Below are positions 24,543-34,327 of a stretch of DNA of 64,000 nt, in pieces; the first letter of the stretch is position 1, and every line of letters starts with the position of its first letter. A program made the translations under genes and the position numbers. Origin of the DNA: an uncultured Roseateles sp. (GTDB lineage Bacteria; Pseudomonadota; Gammaproteobacteria; Burkholderiales; Burkholderiaceae_C); the NCBI RefSeq assembly GCF_945956965.1, contig NZ_CAMFJS010000013.1, positions 1 to 64,000 on the forward strand, in the 5' to 3' direction. The notes beneath the pieces are model-generated. The model did no database searches, was not told the DNA's origin, and saw only the letters and a list, made by a program, of their open reading frames with translations.

Positions 24543-25715
24543 ATGAATCAAGACAAGCGCAGACACCTGCTCAAACTGGGTGCTTGGACAAGTTTGGCCG
24601 CCACGGCCGCCTTGCTGGGCTGCGGCAAGAAGGAAGAGGCTGCAGCGCCGGCCGCTCCCGCATCTGCTGCCAGCGCCGCTGATGCAGCCGCCAAGCCCCA
24701 GCCCTTGAAGATTGCGTTTGCTTACGTTGGCCCGGTGGGCGACGGTGGCTGGACCTTTGCGCATGACAATGCACGCAAGGCCCTGGAGAAAGAATTTGGT
24801 GATCGCATCGTCACCAGCATCGTCGAGAAAGTGCCTGAGGCAGCCGATGCCGAGCGCGTCTTCCGCGATATGGTGGGGCAAGACAACAAGCTCATTTTTG
24901 GCACCACTTATGGCTATATGGAGCCCATGCTCAAGGTGGCCCAAGACCACCCAGGAGTGAAGTTTGAGCATGCCACCGGCTACAAGCAGGCCGGCAATAT
25001 GCGCACTTATGACTCGCGCACCTACGAGGGCGCCTACATGGCCGGCGTGATCGCCGGGCGCATGAGCAAGACCGGCACACTGGGCGTTGTGGGTTCGATC
25101 CCAATCCCCGAAGTGATCCGCAATATCAATAGCTTCACCCTCGGCGCGCAGACGGGCAACCCGAAGATCAAGGTCAAGGTGGTGTGGGTCAACAAGTGGT
25201 TCGACCCACCGCAAGAGTCGGAAGCGGCGCAGACCCTGATCAATGGCGGCGCCGACGTTCTGATGCAAAACACCGACTCCAGCGCGGTGCTGCAGACGGC
25301 TGAAAAGAACGGCAAGCTGGCCTTCGGCTGGGATTCCGATATGAGCGGCTACGGCCCCAAGGCTCACCTGGGTTCTGCCGTCATCAACTGGGCGCCGTAC
25401 TACATCGCCAGCGTGCGTGAAGTGCTGGACGGCAAATGGACGGCAGGCCCGGGCAAGCATGCTTGGTGGGGCGTCAAAGAGGGCGCCATCGATCTGGTCT
25501 CGATCTCCGACAAGGTGCCGGCCGAGGCCAAGGCTGAGTTGGACAAGGTCAAAGCCGGTCTCAAGGACGGCAGCTTTGCCATCTGGAAGGGCCCCTTGCT
25601 GGGTCAAGATGGCAAAGAGGTGCTGAAGGCCGGCGATGTGGCCGACGACAAGTTCCTCTCCGGCATCAACTTCTACGTCAAGGGCGTGGAAGGCAATTTG
25701 CCGGGTGCCAAATAA
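24543..25715 (+). CDS. BMP family substrate-binding lipoprotein
   Basis: A 390-residue binding protein of the BMP/Med (PnrA-like) family. The N-terminus MNQDKRRHLLKLGAWTSLAA combines an RR motif with a lipobox (LLGC, Cys ~28), so it is probably exported (possibly via Tat) and lipidated. An Ala-rich linker is followed by PLKIAFAYVGPVGDGGWTFAHDNAR, the family's ligand-binding start. PnrA-type proteins bind purine nucleosides; here the guanine/xanthine catabolic genes upstream support a purine ligand. Last gene of the importer operon, ended by the hairpin at 25768-25798. Confidence 0.9.
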   Translation: MNQDKRRHLLKLGAWTSLAATAALLGCGKKEEAAAPAAPASAASAADAAAKPQPLKIAFAYVGPVGDGGWTFAHDNARKALEKEFGDRIVTSIVEKVPEAADAERVFRDMVGQDNKLIFGTTYGYMEPMLKVAQDHPGVKFEHATGYKQAGNMRTYDSRTYEGAYMAGVIAGRMSKTGTLGVVGSIPIPEVIRNINSFTLGAQTGNPKIKVKVVWVNKWFDPPQESEAAQTLINGGADVLMQNTDSSAVLQTAEKNGKLAFGWDSDMSGYGPKAHLGSAVINWAPYYIASVREVLDGKWTAGPGKHAWWGVKEGAIDLVSISDKVPAEAKAELDKVKAGLKDGSFAIWKGPLLGQDGKEVLKAGDVADDKFLSGINFYVKGVEGNLPGAK

Positions 25716-25767
25716 GGTTCGGCCAAGTTGAAAAAAGCAAAGCGGCGCCGAGCTGGCGTCGCCCAAT

Positions 25768-25798
25768 AAAAAAGCAGCCGGTCAAGGCTGCTTTTTTT
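25768..25798. terminator. Bidirectional Rho-independent terminator
   Basis: AAAAAAGCAGCC pairs with GGCTGCTTTTTT around a six-base loop. T-runs on both strands let it serve both the BMP importer operon and the convergent PEP-CTERM gene. Confidence 0.92.
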
Positions 25799-25817
25799 AT
25801 TCCGGCCTGATCAAGAA

Positions 25818-26684
25818 TCAGGCGCGGCGACGGCGGCGTGCCAAGAAGCCGAACACGCCCAAGCCGGCCAGCAGCAGGGAGTAGGACGAGGGCTCGGGAA
25901 CCGCGGTGGTGAAGGTGGTCGAACCGTCCACCTTCAGCAGCAGGTCATTGTTGCCAACCGCGAAGGTCGGGAACAGATCGCCAAAGTTATTGGACACATT
26001 GTTGTGGAACGATGTGGTGGCCGAGGTGCCCACCGGCAGGCTTTGGTTGGACGTGAAGTTCATGCCGGTGATGGGGCCCGAACTGCTGGTCAGGTAGTTG
26101 CTGTCAACAGCGCCCAGCACCTGGAAGTTGAAGCCCGCAGTACCAATGCCCACGCCCGCTGAGGGTGAGTAGAAGGCAGAAACGCCGCCAGGCATCACAT
26201 TGAAAATGCCGAACAGATGGCCGTCGTCAAAGCCATTGCCAGAGGCGGTATCGGACTTGACGCCGCCTTCTACCTTGCTGTCGTAGTACAAAGCCGCTGT
26301 ACCGCCGACTGCCTTGAAGGTGGCCACATAGCCCGCGCCGACCGAAGTCACGCTCGTGACTTGCAACTGAACATGGGCCGACACCGTGACTTCATAGCCG
26401 CCAGCAGCGAAGCTGCCATTCAGCGCGGGCGCTGTGGCGCCGGTGAAGCTCACCACATTGGCTTGGTACAGATAGTCTTGCAGGGCGCCAACGATGGGCA
26501 CGGCACCGCCGGTGCCTTTCAGCACGCCACTGCCGGTCTCGTTTTCGTCGAAGGCCGTGACGCCGGTGGCCAGCGTATTGCCGAGGCCGTCCTTGACGGT
26601 CACGGTGGCGAAGGCACTCGCAGCCAGGGCGGATGTGACACCGGCCAAGGCCAGGGCACGAACCAAATGAGTCACTCTAGACAT
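25818..26684 (-). CDS. PEP-CTERM sorted secreted protein
   Basis: A 288-residue exported protein with a signal peptide (LVRALALAGVTSALAASAFA) and a C-terminal sorting signal VPEPSSYSLLLAGLGVFGFLA followed by RRRRRA: the tripartite PEP motif, helix and Arg cluster recognised by exosortase. The middle is a threonine/glycine-rich low-complexity beta protein with no recognised domain. ATG at 26684 has GGGAG upstream. The protein is expected to be processed by an exosortase (not in this window) and released to the surface or exopolysaccharide. Function unknown. Confidence 0.85.
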   Translation of the reverse strand: MSRVTHLVRALALAGVTSALAASAFATVTVKDGLGNTLATGVTAFDENETGSGVLKGTGGAVPIVGALQDYLYQANVVSFTGATAPALNGSFAAGGYEVTVSAHVQLQVTSVTSVGAGYVATFKAVGGTAALYYDSKVEGGVKSDTASGNGFDDGHLFGIFNVMPGGVSAFYSPSAGVGIGTAGFNFQVLGAVDSNYLTSSSGPITGMNFTSNQSLPVGTSATTSFHNNVSNNFGDLFPTFAVGNNDLLLKVDGSTTFTTAVPEPSSYSLLLAGLGVFGFLARRRRRA

Positions 26685-26809
26685 GTTTACTACTCCCGAA
26701 AACCAATGACAGCCGAAGGTGCCGTTCAGGTCATGACTGAGACAAACGGCAATCAACAAGACAGACCCGAGCGATTTGCCCCAGGCCTAGCGTTTCAGCG
26801 CCTCAACTA

Positions 26810-26938
26810 AGCCGCTGCCACTAAGGTAGCGGATCAATGATGAATTGATTATGACGAAGCCGAGGAAAAACGGTCAGTTGATTGCCCTTGAAACAAGGGG
26901 GAGCGTAAACCCTAGGTACTAACCCTAGTTAGCCCTAG
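26810..26938 (-). promoter_or_regulatory. PEP-CTERM upstream region: dyad and three CCCTAG boxes
   Basis: Upstream of the PEP-CTERM gene lie an 8-bp dyad (CCGCTGCC...GGTAGCGG, 26810-26830, one G-U) and three direct CCCTAG boxes at 26910-26915, 26923-26928 and 26933-26938. Regular near-helical spacing suggests a cluster of activator sites, in this gap shared with cphA's 3' end. The regulator is unknown. Confidence 0.35.
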
Positions 26939-26950
26939 CTTTGTCGTGTT

Positions 26951-29530
26951 TCAGCCCTCGGCGATCCGCTTGGCCAGGTGCGCCAGCGCTTCTTCAACCT
27001 GGTCGACCAGCACCAGGCACAAATCACCCGGCTGCAATCTGGCCAGCGCCTTGTCGATGGCAATGAACTCACCGCGAATCTCGTCGATATAGCTGGTGCG
27101 GCTGGCGCCTTCCAGACCTTGGCGCAGAAGGGCCAGCACCTCGCCGTCTTGGCGGCCGCGTTGGCAGGCGTCCTCGAACAGGAGCACATCGTCGAAGGCC
27201 TCGCCGAGGATGACGGTTTGTTCGCGGATGTCTTCGTCGCGGCGGTCGCCGGCGCCGCTGATCACCACCGAACGGCGCTTGCCCGGCAGGGCCGCCACCG
27301 CCGAGACCAGGGCCCGCATGGCATCGGCGTTATGGCCGTAGTCGGCAATCACCGTGGCACCGCGATAGTCCATCACATTGAAGCGGCCCGGGGCGTTGTC
27401 AGCATCGTTGGCGAAGCTGGCCACGCCGCGGCGCACCGTGTCCCAGTCCAAGCCGACACCCCAGGCTGCTGCCACCGAGGCCATGGCGTTCTCGACCTGG
27501 AAGCCGATGGCGCCGTTGCGGGTGATGGGGATTTCGCGCAGCGGGATGCTTTCACGCCAGCTGCCTTGGGCGGCCACCAGCATGTCGCCGTCGATGTAGA
27601 CGCAGCGCTTGCCTTGGGCGCGGTGAGTCGCCATCAAGGGGTGATGACGGTCGGCCGCGAAGTAGATCACTTGGCCGGGGCAGGTGGCCGCCATGCCGGC
27701 GACGATGGGGTCGGCGGCGTTGAGTACCGCGAAACCGGTGGGCGCCACGTTTTGCACGATGACGCGCTTGACCAAGGCCAGCTCTTCCACCGTGTTGAGG
27801 AAGTTCATGCCCAGGTGGTCGCCGGCGCCGAGATTGGTGACGACGGCGACTTGGCAGCGGTCAAAACCCAGGCCTTCGCGCAGCACGCCGCCACGCGCCG
27901 TTTCAAACACGGCGGCCTCAACGTCGGGGTGCATCAGCACATTGCGGGCGCTCTTGGGGCCGGAGCAATCGCCGCTGTCGATCTGGCGGCCGTCCACGTA
28001 AACGCCATCGGTATTCGTCATGCCGACCTTCAGGCCGCAGGTGGCGAAGAGGTGGGCAATCAGGCGGGATGTTGTCGTCTTGCCGTTGGTGCCGGTGACG
28101 GCCACCACCGGAATGCGGCCATCTTCACTCTTGTGGCCATGGCCGTAGAGGTGGGCAATGATGGCTTCGCCGACATTGCGGCCCTTGCCATAGCTGGGGC
28201 TCAAGTGCATGCGCAGGCCAGGGGCCGCGTTGACTTCCACGATGCCGCCGCTTTGCTCTTCCAGCGGGCGCAGCACGCCTTCGGCCACCACGTCCACGCC
28301 GCAGACATGCAGGCCCACGACTTGGGCGGCCGCGATGGCGCGGGCGGCGACTTCGGGATGCACATCATCCGTCACATCGGTGGCGGTGCCGCCGGTGGAT
28401 AAGTTAGCGTTGTTGCGCAGGATGACGCGGCGGCCCTTCTCGGGCACCGACTCCGGGGTCAGGTCTTGCTGCACCAAGCGCGCCACGGCGATGTCGTCGA
28501 AACGGATCTTGGTCAGCGAAGTGGCGTGGCCGTCACCGCGCTTGGGGTCGGCATTGACCTTGTCCACCAATTGCTTGACGGTCAGCACGCCATCACCGAT
28601 CACATGCGGTGGGTCGCGGCGGGCGGCGGCAACCAGCTTGTCGCCAATGACCAGCAGGCGGTAATCGCTGCCGGGCAGGAATTTTTCCACCATCACGGTG
28701 CCGATTTCATCGGCGGCCTTGTAGGCGATTTCCATGTGCTCGCGGGTGACGACGTTGACCGTCACGCCCTTGCCCTGGTTGCCGTCTTGCGGCTTCACCA
28801 CCACGGGCAGGCCCACCTCCAGCGCCACTTGCCAGGCTTCCTCCACCGAGTGCACCGGGCTGCCGATGGGCACCGGCACGCCGGCTGATTGAAGCAGGCG
28901 CTTGGTGAGGTCCTTGTCTTGCGCAATGGATTCGGAGACGGCGCTGGTGGCATCCACCTCCGCCGCCCAGATGCGGCGCTGTTTGGCGCCCCAGCCAAAT
29001 TGCACCAAGCTGCCTTGGGTCAGGCGGCGATAAGGGACACCGCGAGCAACCGCCGCATTGACGATGGAACCGGTGGAGGGTCCCATGCGCACGTCTTCAT
29101 CCAGATCGCGCAGCTCTTTCAGCGCCGCATCGGCATCAAAGGCCGTGCCGTCCAGTGCAGCGGCGATGAGCTTGCGGGCGTAATCAAAAGCCAGCTTGCC
29201 GACGTCTTCTTCGCTGTACTCCACCACCACTTGGTAGCTGCCCGGCTCAGAAGTGACATGGGTGTGGCTGAAAGTGACCGGGCAGCCGGCCTGGGCTTGC
29301 AGGGCCAGGGTGGCTTGCTCCAGCACATGAGCGAGCGAGATCGGCGTGCGCGTGGCGCTGGCCGGGCGCAGGGCGCCGATGCGGGGGAACAGGGCGCGCA
29401 GCCGGGTTTCAAACTCGGGCAGGGCGGCGATTGATTGCTCTTGCGGCTGGCAATGCACAACGGCCTCGATGGCCGTATGGCGGCTCCACATATTGGGGCC
29501 ACGCAGTGCACGGGTGCGAGAGACTTCCAT
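26951..29530 (-). CDS. cphA: Cyanophycin synthetase CphA
   Basis: An 859-residue cyanophycin synthetase, which alternately adds Asp and Arg to build the multi-L-arginyl-poly-aspartate nitrogen reserve. Order: N-terminal domain (ALRGPNMWSRHTAIEAVV), ATP-grasp domain (VVVKPQDGNQGKGVTVNVV, ~res 240-480) and Mur-ligase-like domain with intact P-loop GTNGKTTTSR (~res 478-487) and conserved CSGPKSARNVLMHPDVEAAVFETARGG region. Start at 29530 gives a full-length enzyme. It lies just downstream of cphA' in a minus-strand operon, as in many Burkholderiales. Confidence 0.95.
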   Translation of the reverse strand: MEVSRTRALRGPNMWSRHTAIEAVVHCQPQEQSIAALPEFETRLRALFPRIGALRPASATRTPISLAHVLEQATLALQAQAGCPVTFSHTHVTSEPGSYQVVVEYSEEDVGKLAFDYARKLIAAALDGTAFDADAALKELRDLDEDVRMGPSTGSIVNAAVARGVPYRRLTQGSLVQFGWGAKQRRIWAAEVDATSAVSESIAQDKDLTKRLLQSAGVPVPIGSPVHSVEEAWQVALEVGLPVVVKPQDGNQGKGVTVNVVTREHMEIAYKAADEIGTVMVEKFLPGSDYRLLVIGDKLVAAARRDPPHVIGDGVLTVKQLVDKVNADPKRGDGHATSLTKIRFDDIAVARLVQQDLTPESVPEKGRRVILRNNANLSTGGTATDVTDDVHPEVAARAIAAAQVVGLHVCGVDVVAEGVLRPLEEQSGGIVEVNAAPGLRMHLSPSYGKGRNVGEAIIAHLYGHGHKSEDGRIPVVAVTGTNGKTTTSRLIAHLFATCGLKVGMTNTDGVYVDGRQIDSGDCSGPKSARNVLMHPDVEAAVFETARGGVLREGLGFDRCQVAVVTNLGAGDHLGMNFLNTVEELALVKRVIVQNVAPTGFAVLNAADPIVAGMAATCPGQVIYFAADRHHPLMATHRAQGKRCVYIDGDMLVAAQGSWRESIPLREIPITRNGAIGFQVENAMASVAAAWGVGLDWDTVRRGVASFANDADNAPGRFNVMDYRGATVIADYGHNADAMRALVSAVAALPGKRRSVVISGAGDRRDEDIREQTVILGEAFDDVLLFEDACQRGRQDGEVLALLRQGLEGASRTSYIDEIRGEFIAIDKALARLQPGDLCLVLVDQVEEALAHLAKRIAEG

Positions 29531-29586
29531 GGTTTGCTGTCTTTCGAATCTTGAAAAAAGGGAATCGCTAACGAGGCAGGATTTGA

Positions 29587-31776
29587 TCAGGCGTGCAGGT
29601 CGGGCACAAAGGTGTCCAGGCCGGCGGAAATCAACTCGGGCGAAATATTCATGGCCCAGCCGGTGGCCACGGCGGCCAGCACGACACTGCTATCGAGCTC
29701 GGCCGTTGCGGCGGCAGGGCTGGCGGCAAAGCGGCGCAGCAAGGCGTCGACATTGGCCCCCAGGGTTTCTGACTGGCCTTGCGCCAGCATGGCCGCACCA
29801 CCTTGCAAGAAGACGGCTCGGCCGCCTTTGGCGCGGTGCTCCTGCAGGGCTGGGAGCTGACCATCTTCGGCGTACAAAATGACTTCGCCGTCGCACAGCT
29901 CAATTATGTCCAGCAGACGCGGTTCGGCGGCGTTCAGCACGGCTGCGCCTTCGCTCAGCACCACATCGATCTGGGTGCGCATGACCTTGAAGAGCTGGTC
30001 TTCGTTCTGCACATCAAAGTCGCCCAGGGCGTCGATGCCGCCCATATCGGTCACCACGCCGACATGGCAGCGGTCATAGGCCAGGCCGTCGCGCAAGACC
30101 GATTCGGCGCTGTTCTCGATCACCACGGCATCAACGCCGCGGTTCATCAGCAAGCGATGCGAGGCGTCCCAGCGCGCGCTGTTCTTGCGCTCGACCCGGC
30201 GTGTGCCCAGGAACAAGCCGTCGCGGCAGGCCAGGCCGACATGGCGGCCATTGAGGTGCAGCAGCCAGGCCACCAGGCGGGAAATGGTGTGGGTGCCGCG
30301 CGAACCAGCAATGCCCACGACGGGAATGCGGCCGGTTTCATCGTCGGCGAACAAGTGGTCGATGATGGCCTGACCCACTGGCTGGGGCATGCCCTCGGCC
30401 GGCTTCAGGTGCATCAGCAGGCCTGGGCCGGCATTGACTTCGACGATGGCGCCGCCTTGTTCCTGCAGGGGGCGGCTAATGTCTTGTGCAACCACATCGA
30501 TGCCGGCAATGTCCAGGCCGATCACGCGCGCGGCCAGGGCCACGGTATGGGCCACTTCGGGGTGAACCAGGTCGGTGCAGTCGATGGCGACATTGCCGTT
30601 GCGCTGGATCAGCACCTGGCGGCCGGTTTCGGGCACCGAGTCAATTTTCAGGCCCTGGCGCTCCAGATCGAGCAAGATCACCGCGTCTTCCAGCGGGTTG
30701 ATGCGGTTGAGGGGGAACTCTTCGGTCAGGCCGCGGCGGGGGTCGGTGTTGATTTGCGAGTCAATCAGCTGGCCCACGGTTTGGCTGCCGTCGCCCATCA
30801 CAAAAGCGATGTCGCCGCGGGCGGCTGCCACCACCTTGCCGCCCACCACCAAGAGGCGGTGCTCGTTGCCGGGGATATAGCTTTCCACCAGCACTTCGCT
30901 GCCATGTTCTTCGGCCAGCTTGAAGGCAGCGTAGACGTCTTCGCGCTTTTTCAGATCCAGGGTGACACCGCGGCCGTGGTTGCCGTCGGAGGGCTTGACC
31001 ACCACGGGCAGTCCCAGGTCAACGGCGGCTTCCCAGGCGGCTTCGGCCGTCTTCACCGCGACACCGGCGGGCACCGGCACGCCGCAGGACTTCAGCAGGG
31101 TCTTGGTCAGATCCTTGTCGCCGGCAATGCCTTCGGCGATGGCGCTGGTCATATCGGTCTCGGCCGTCCAGATGCGGCGTTGGCGGGCGCCATGACCCAG
31201 TTGCACCAGATTGCCGTCGTTCAGACGGATGTGAGGAATGCGGCGGTCGGTGGCGGCGGCGACGATGGCGGCCGTCGAGGGGCCGAGGTAGCAGTCGTCG
31301 AGCTTGTCGCGCACGCGGGCCACGGCAGCGGCCACATCAAAGGCTTCGTCATTGATGGCGGCCATCAGCAAGGCATGGCCTTCGGCCAGGGCGCTGCGGG
31401 CCACTTGCTCGTCACGGGCGCGGAACACCATGCGGTAGACACCGCGCTGGCTGGTGCTGCGAGTTTGGCCGAAGCCGGTAGGCATGCCCGCCAGGTTCAA
31501 GAGTTCAATCACCACATGTTCCAGCACATGGCCGCACCAAGTGCCTTCCACCAGGCGCTGCAGAAAACCGCCGCGTTCGCCCACGCCGCAATGGTGCTCG
31601 ATCAGTGCCGGCAGGGCCTGGGTCAGGCGCTCGGTGAAGCCGGGCAGCAGATTGCTGGGGTAGTCTTCCAGCTCGCCCAGGTCCAGCCAGACCTCCAGCA
31701 CGGGACGGTAGGTCCACATATTGGGCCCGCGCAAATAGTTGATGCGCTGCAGCTTGATGTCTTCTTTCTTGCTCAT
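29587..31776 (-). CDS. Cyanophycin synthetase paralogue CphA' with altered Mur P-loop
   Basis: A 729-residue paralogue of CphA. N-terminal domain (INYLRGPNMWTYRPVLEVWLDLGELED) and ATP-grasp (VVVKPSDGNHGRGVTLD) look intact, but where CphA has GTNGKTTTSR in the Mur-ligase-like domain, this protein reads GSRGTHTISR (~res 490-499), so the P-loop Lys and Thr that bind ATP phosphates are lost. The C-terminal domain is also shorter. The Arg-adding ligase site is therefore probably inactive. Start at 31776 (MSKKEDIKL) is chosen over upstream codons because the conserved region follows; no clear ribosome-binding site. It overlaps no gene; cphA follows 56 bases later. Confidence 0.88.
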   Translation of the reverse strand: MSKKEDIKLQRINYLRGPNMWTYRPVLEVWLDLGELEDYPSNLLPGFTERLTQALPALIEHHCGVGERGGFLQRLVEGTWCGHVLEHVVIELLNLAGMPTGFGQTRSTSQRGVYRMVFRARDEQVARSALAEGHALLMAAINDEAFDVAAAVARVRDKLDDCYLGPSTAAIVAAATDRRIPHIRLNDGNLVQLGHGARQRRIWTAETDMTSAIAEGIAGDKDLTKTLLKSCGVPVPAGVAVKTAEAAWEAAVDLGLPVVVKPSDGNHGRGVTLDLKKREDVYAAFKLAEEHGSEVLVESYIPGNEHRLLVVGGKVVAAARGDIAFVMGDGSQTVGQLIDSQINTDPRRGLTEEFPLNRINPLEDAVILLDLERQGLKIDSVPETGRQVLIQRNGNVAIDCTDLVHPEVAHTVALAARVIGLDIAGIDVVAQDISRPLQEQGGAIVEVNAGPGLLMHLKPAEGMPQPVGQAIIDHLFADDETGRIPVVGIAGSRGTHTISRLVAWLLHLNGRHVGLACRDGLFLGTRRVERKNSARWDASHRLLMNRGVDAVVIENSAESVLRDGLAYDRCHVGVVTDMGGIDALGDFDVQNEDQLFKVMRTQIDVVLSEGAAVLNAAEPRLLDIIELCDGEVILYAEDGQLPALQEHRAKGGRAVFLQGGAAMLAQGQSETLGANVDALLRRFAASPAAATAELDSSVVLAAVATGWAMNISPELISAGLDTFVPDLHA

Positions 31777-32029
31777 GGATGGCATGGACTGATGAGGGGA
31801 GAGGAAATTTTTGCGGGTATCGCGGCAGGGCATCATTGTGCGCCCTTTGGCAAGCGTCAAGGCTGACAGGCGCTCACTAGCCGCGCAAGTGACTGTTAGC
31901 TTTTGTCCACGCGGGGGCCTGACCGAGCGCAAGAATTGCTGCCGAAGGTGGCGCGGGGCGGCGCATGAGTGAAAATCCGGCTCCAAACAACGCCAAGTGG
32001 CTTTTTGAAGACCTTGGCTCAAAAACACA
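31777..32029. promoter_or_regulatory. Divergent cphA' / cyanophycin-ABC promoter region
   Basis: 253 bases separate the divergent cphA'-cphA operon and the ABC transporter/DUF1854 operon, so the promoters of both lie here. No convincing -35/-10 pair or palindromic operator is evident to me. Confidence 0.4.
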
Positions 32030-34312
32030 ATGCAGCATCATCATCCTGTTGTCGTCGACGCTTCTGTTCAGCACCCCCAGTGGGCCGCTTTGCAATCACG
32101 CCTGTTAACGAATGAGAACGTTCAAGCCCATCTGGAGGTTGACCTCGACTCGCGGATGCAGTTTGCCAGCGGCCTGCTGGCGCTGACGAATCAGCGTTTG
32201 CTGGCCTGGGATCCGGCCACTGCGGCCTGGAGCGAGTGGGCACTAACACCGGGCATGGAGATGCGCATCAGCGACCATGCCGGCATCGGCAGCCTGGAGT
32301 TGATCGAGGGCGCACGTCGCCTGGCGCAGTGGCGTTTCACCCTGCAAATCAATCTGCAAGCCCAGCGCTGGCAAGAGGCGTTTGAGAATCGCGCCACAGC
32401 CGGTGACGGTTCGGCCGAGGACTTGGAGTTCTGCCCCAGCTGCAAGGCGCCCCTGCCGCCCGAGAGCGAGGAATGCCCCACTTGCGCCCGTGAACTGCAC
32501 ACGCCGCCATCCACCTGGGTGCTGCTGCGCCTGTGGCAATTTGCGCGCCCTTACCAGGGCCAGCTCTTGCTGGGCTTTATGCTGATGCTGGGGGCCACGG
32601 GCGCCACCTTGGTGGGCCCCTACCTGTATCGGCCGCTGATGGACGAGGTTTTGATCCCCTTCCAGGCAGGGCAGACCATTGACCCTTGGCTGGTGACGTT
32701 CTATTTGAGCGGCCTGTTCGGTGCCGGCCTGGTGTCCTGGCTGCTGGGTTGGGCAAAAACCTATATCTTGGCTCTGGTGTCTGAGCGCATCGCTGCCGAT
32801 CTGCGTACCCATACGTTTGAGCATCTGCTCTCGCTGTCGCTGGAGTATTTCGGCAATAAGCGCACCGGCGACTTGATGTCGCGCATCGGCTCAGAGACCG
32901 ATCGCATCAGCGTGTTCTTGTCCCTGCATGCGCTGGACTTCATCACCGATGTGCTGATGCTGACCATGACGGCGGTGATTTTGTTCTCCATCAACCATTG
33001 GCTGGCCCTGGCCACCTTGGTGCCGCTGCCCTTCATTGCCTGGATGATCCATCTGGTGCGTGACCGCCTGCGCACCGGCTTCGAGAAGATCGACCGCGTC
33101 TGGGGCGAGGTGACTTCGGTGCTGGCCGACACCATTCCCGGCATCCGCGTGGTCAAGGCCTTTGCCCAAGAAAGCCGTGAAGCCAAGCGCTTCAAGGACG
33201 CCAACGACAACAACCTCAAGGTCAACGACAAGCTCAACAAGACATGGAGCTTGTTCACCCCCACGGTCTCGCTGCTGACCGAAATGGGCTTGCTGGTGGT
33301 CTGGGCCTACGGTATCTACCTGATTTCGCACCAAGACATCACGGTGGGTGTGCTGACCTCGTTCTTGGCCTATATCGGCCGCTTCTACGGTCGCATGGAC
33401 TCGATGAGCCGCATCGTCTCGGTGACGCAAAAGGCCGCTGCCGGTGCAAAGCGCATCTTTGACATCCTGGACCATCAATCCAATGTGCCCGAGCCCAGCA
33501 ACCCGGTCGCCATGAACAAGGTGCAGGGTGGCTTGCAGATCGACGACATCGGCTTCCGCTACGGCAACCGTGCCGTGATCCGGGGCCTGACGCTGGAGAT
33601 CAAGCCGGGCGAGATGATCGGCCTGGTGGGTCATAGCGGCTCGGGCAAGAGCACGCTGGTGAACCTGATCTGCCGCTTTTACGACGTCACCGAAGGCGGC
33701 ATCCGCGTGGACGGCGTGGATCTGCGTCGCATCCGCGTGGCCGACTATCGCCGCCACATCGGCCTGGTGCTGCAAGAACCCTTCCTGTTCTTCGGCACCA
33801 TTGCCGAGAACATCGCCTATGGCAAGCCCGACGCCACGCGTGAAGACATCGTGGCCGCCGCTCGCGCTGCGCACGCCCATGAATTCATCCTGCGCCTGCC
33901 GCAGGGCTATGACTCGCTGGTGGGTGAGCGGGGTCAGGGCTTGTCAGGCGGTGAGCGCCAGCGCATCTCCATCGCCCGCGCCCTGCTGATTGACCCGCGC
34001 ATCTTGATCCTCGACGAAGCCACCTCCTCGGTGGATACCGAGACCGAGAAGGAAATTCAGAAGGCGCTGGACAACTTGGTGCAAGGCCGCACCACCATCG
34101 CCATTGCCCACCGCTTGTCCACGCTGCGCAAGGCAGATCGCCTGGTGGTGATGGATCGCGGCCAAGTGGTTGAAGTTGGACCGCATGACGAGTTGATGGA
34201 AAAGCGCGGCCACTACTGGCGCTTGTATGAGGCGCAGGCGCGCCGGGTGGATGCGGAAGAAACCGTGCCCCTGCTGCCGCCGAATTTGTCGGCCCACACC
34301 ATCAACGCCTGA
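32030..34312 (+). CDS. Cyanophycin-associated ABC transporter (fused permease-ATPase)
   Basis: A 760-residue exporter-type half transporter: a ~150-residue N-terminal cytoplasmic region with a zinc-ribbon (CPSCKAPLPPESEECPTC, ~res 133-150), then six membrane helices (ABC_membrane) and a C-terminal ATPase with Walker A GHSGSGKST, signature LSGGERQRISIARALL and Walker B ILILDEATSSVDT. It is divergently transcribed from cphA'-cphA and followed by a DUF1854 gene; this trio recurs beside cyanophycin loci in Betaproteobacteria, and the family is named for that association. Substrate unknown. Confidence 0.88.
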   Translation: MQHHHPVVVDASVQHPQWAALQSRLLTNENVQAHLEVDLDSRMQFASGLLALTNQRLLAWDPATAAWSEWALTPGMEMRISDHAGIGSLELIEGARRLAQWRFTLQINLQAQRWQEAFENRATAGDGSAEDLEFCPSCKAPLPPESEECPTCARELHTPPSTWVLLRLWQFARPYQGQLLLGFMLMLGATGATLVGPYLYRPLMDEVLIPFQAGQTIDPWLVTFYLSGLFGAGLVSWLLGWAKTYILALVSERIAADLRTHTFEHLLSLSLEYFGNKRTGDLMSRIGSETDRISVFLSLHALDFITDVLMLTMTAVILFSINHWLALATLVPLPFIAWMIHLVRDRLRTGFEKIDRVWGEVTSVLADTIPGIRVVKAFAQESREAKRFKDANDNNLKVNDKLNKTWSLFTPTVSLLTEMGLLVVWAYGIYLISHQDITVGVLTSFLAYIGRFYGRMDSMSRIVSVTQKAAAGAKRIFDILDHQSNVPEPSNPVAMNKVQGGLQIDDIGFRYGNRAVIRGLTLEIKPGEMIGLVGHSGSGKSTLVNLICRFYDVTEGGIRVDGVDLRRIRVADYRRHIGLVLQEPFLFFGTIAENIAYGKPDATREDIVAAARAAHAHEFILRLPQGYDSLVGERGQGLSGGERQRISIARALLIDPRILILDEATSSVDTETEKEIQKALDNLVQGRTTIAIAHRLSTLRKADRLVVMDRGQVVEVGPHDELMEKRGHYWRLYEAQARRVDAEETVPLLPPNLSAHTINA

Positions 34313-34327
34313 GCGAGCGCTGCCACC

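Noticed and set aside
29779-31866. A 695-codon open frame antisense to cphA'
   Set aside because: It is the mirror frame of a real high-GC gene; its Gly/Ala/His/Gln-rich translation has no domain, and the opposite strand encodes a full cyanophycin synthetase paralogue.
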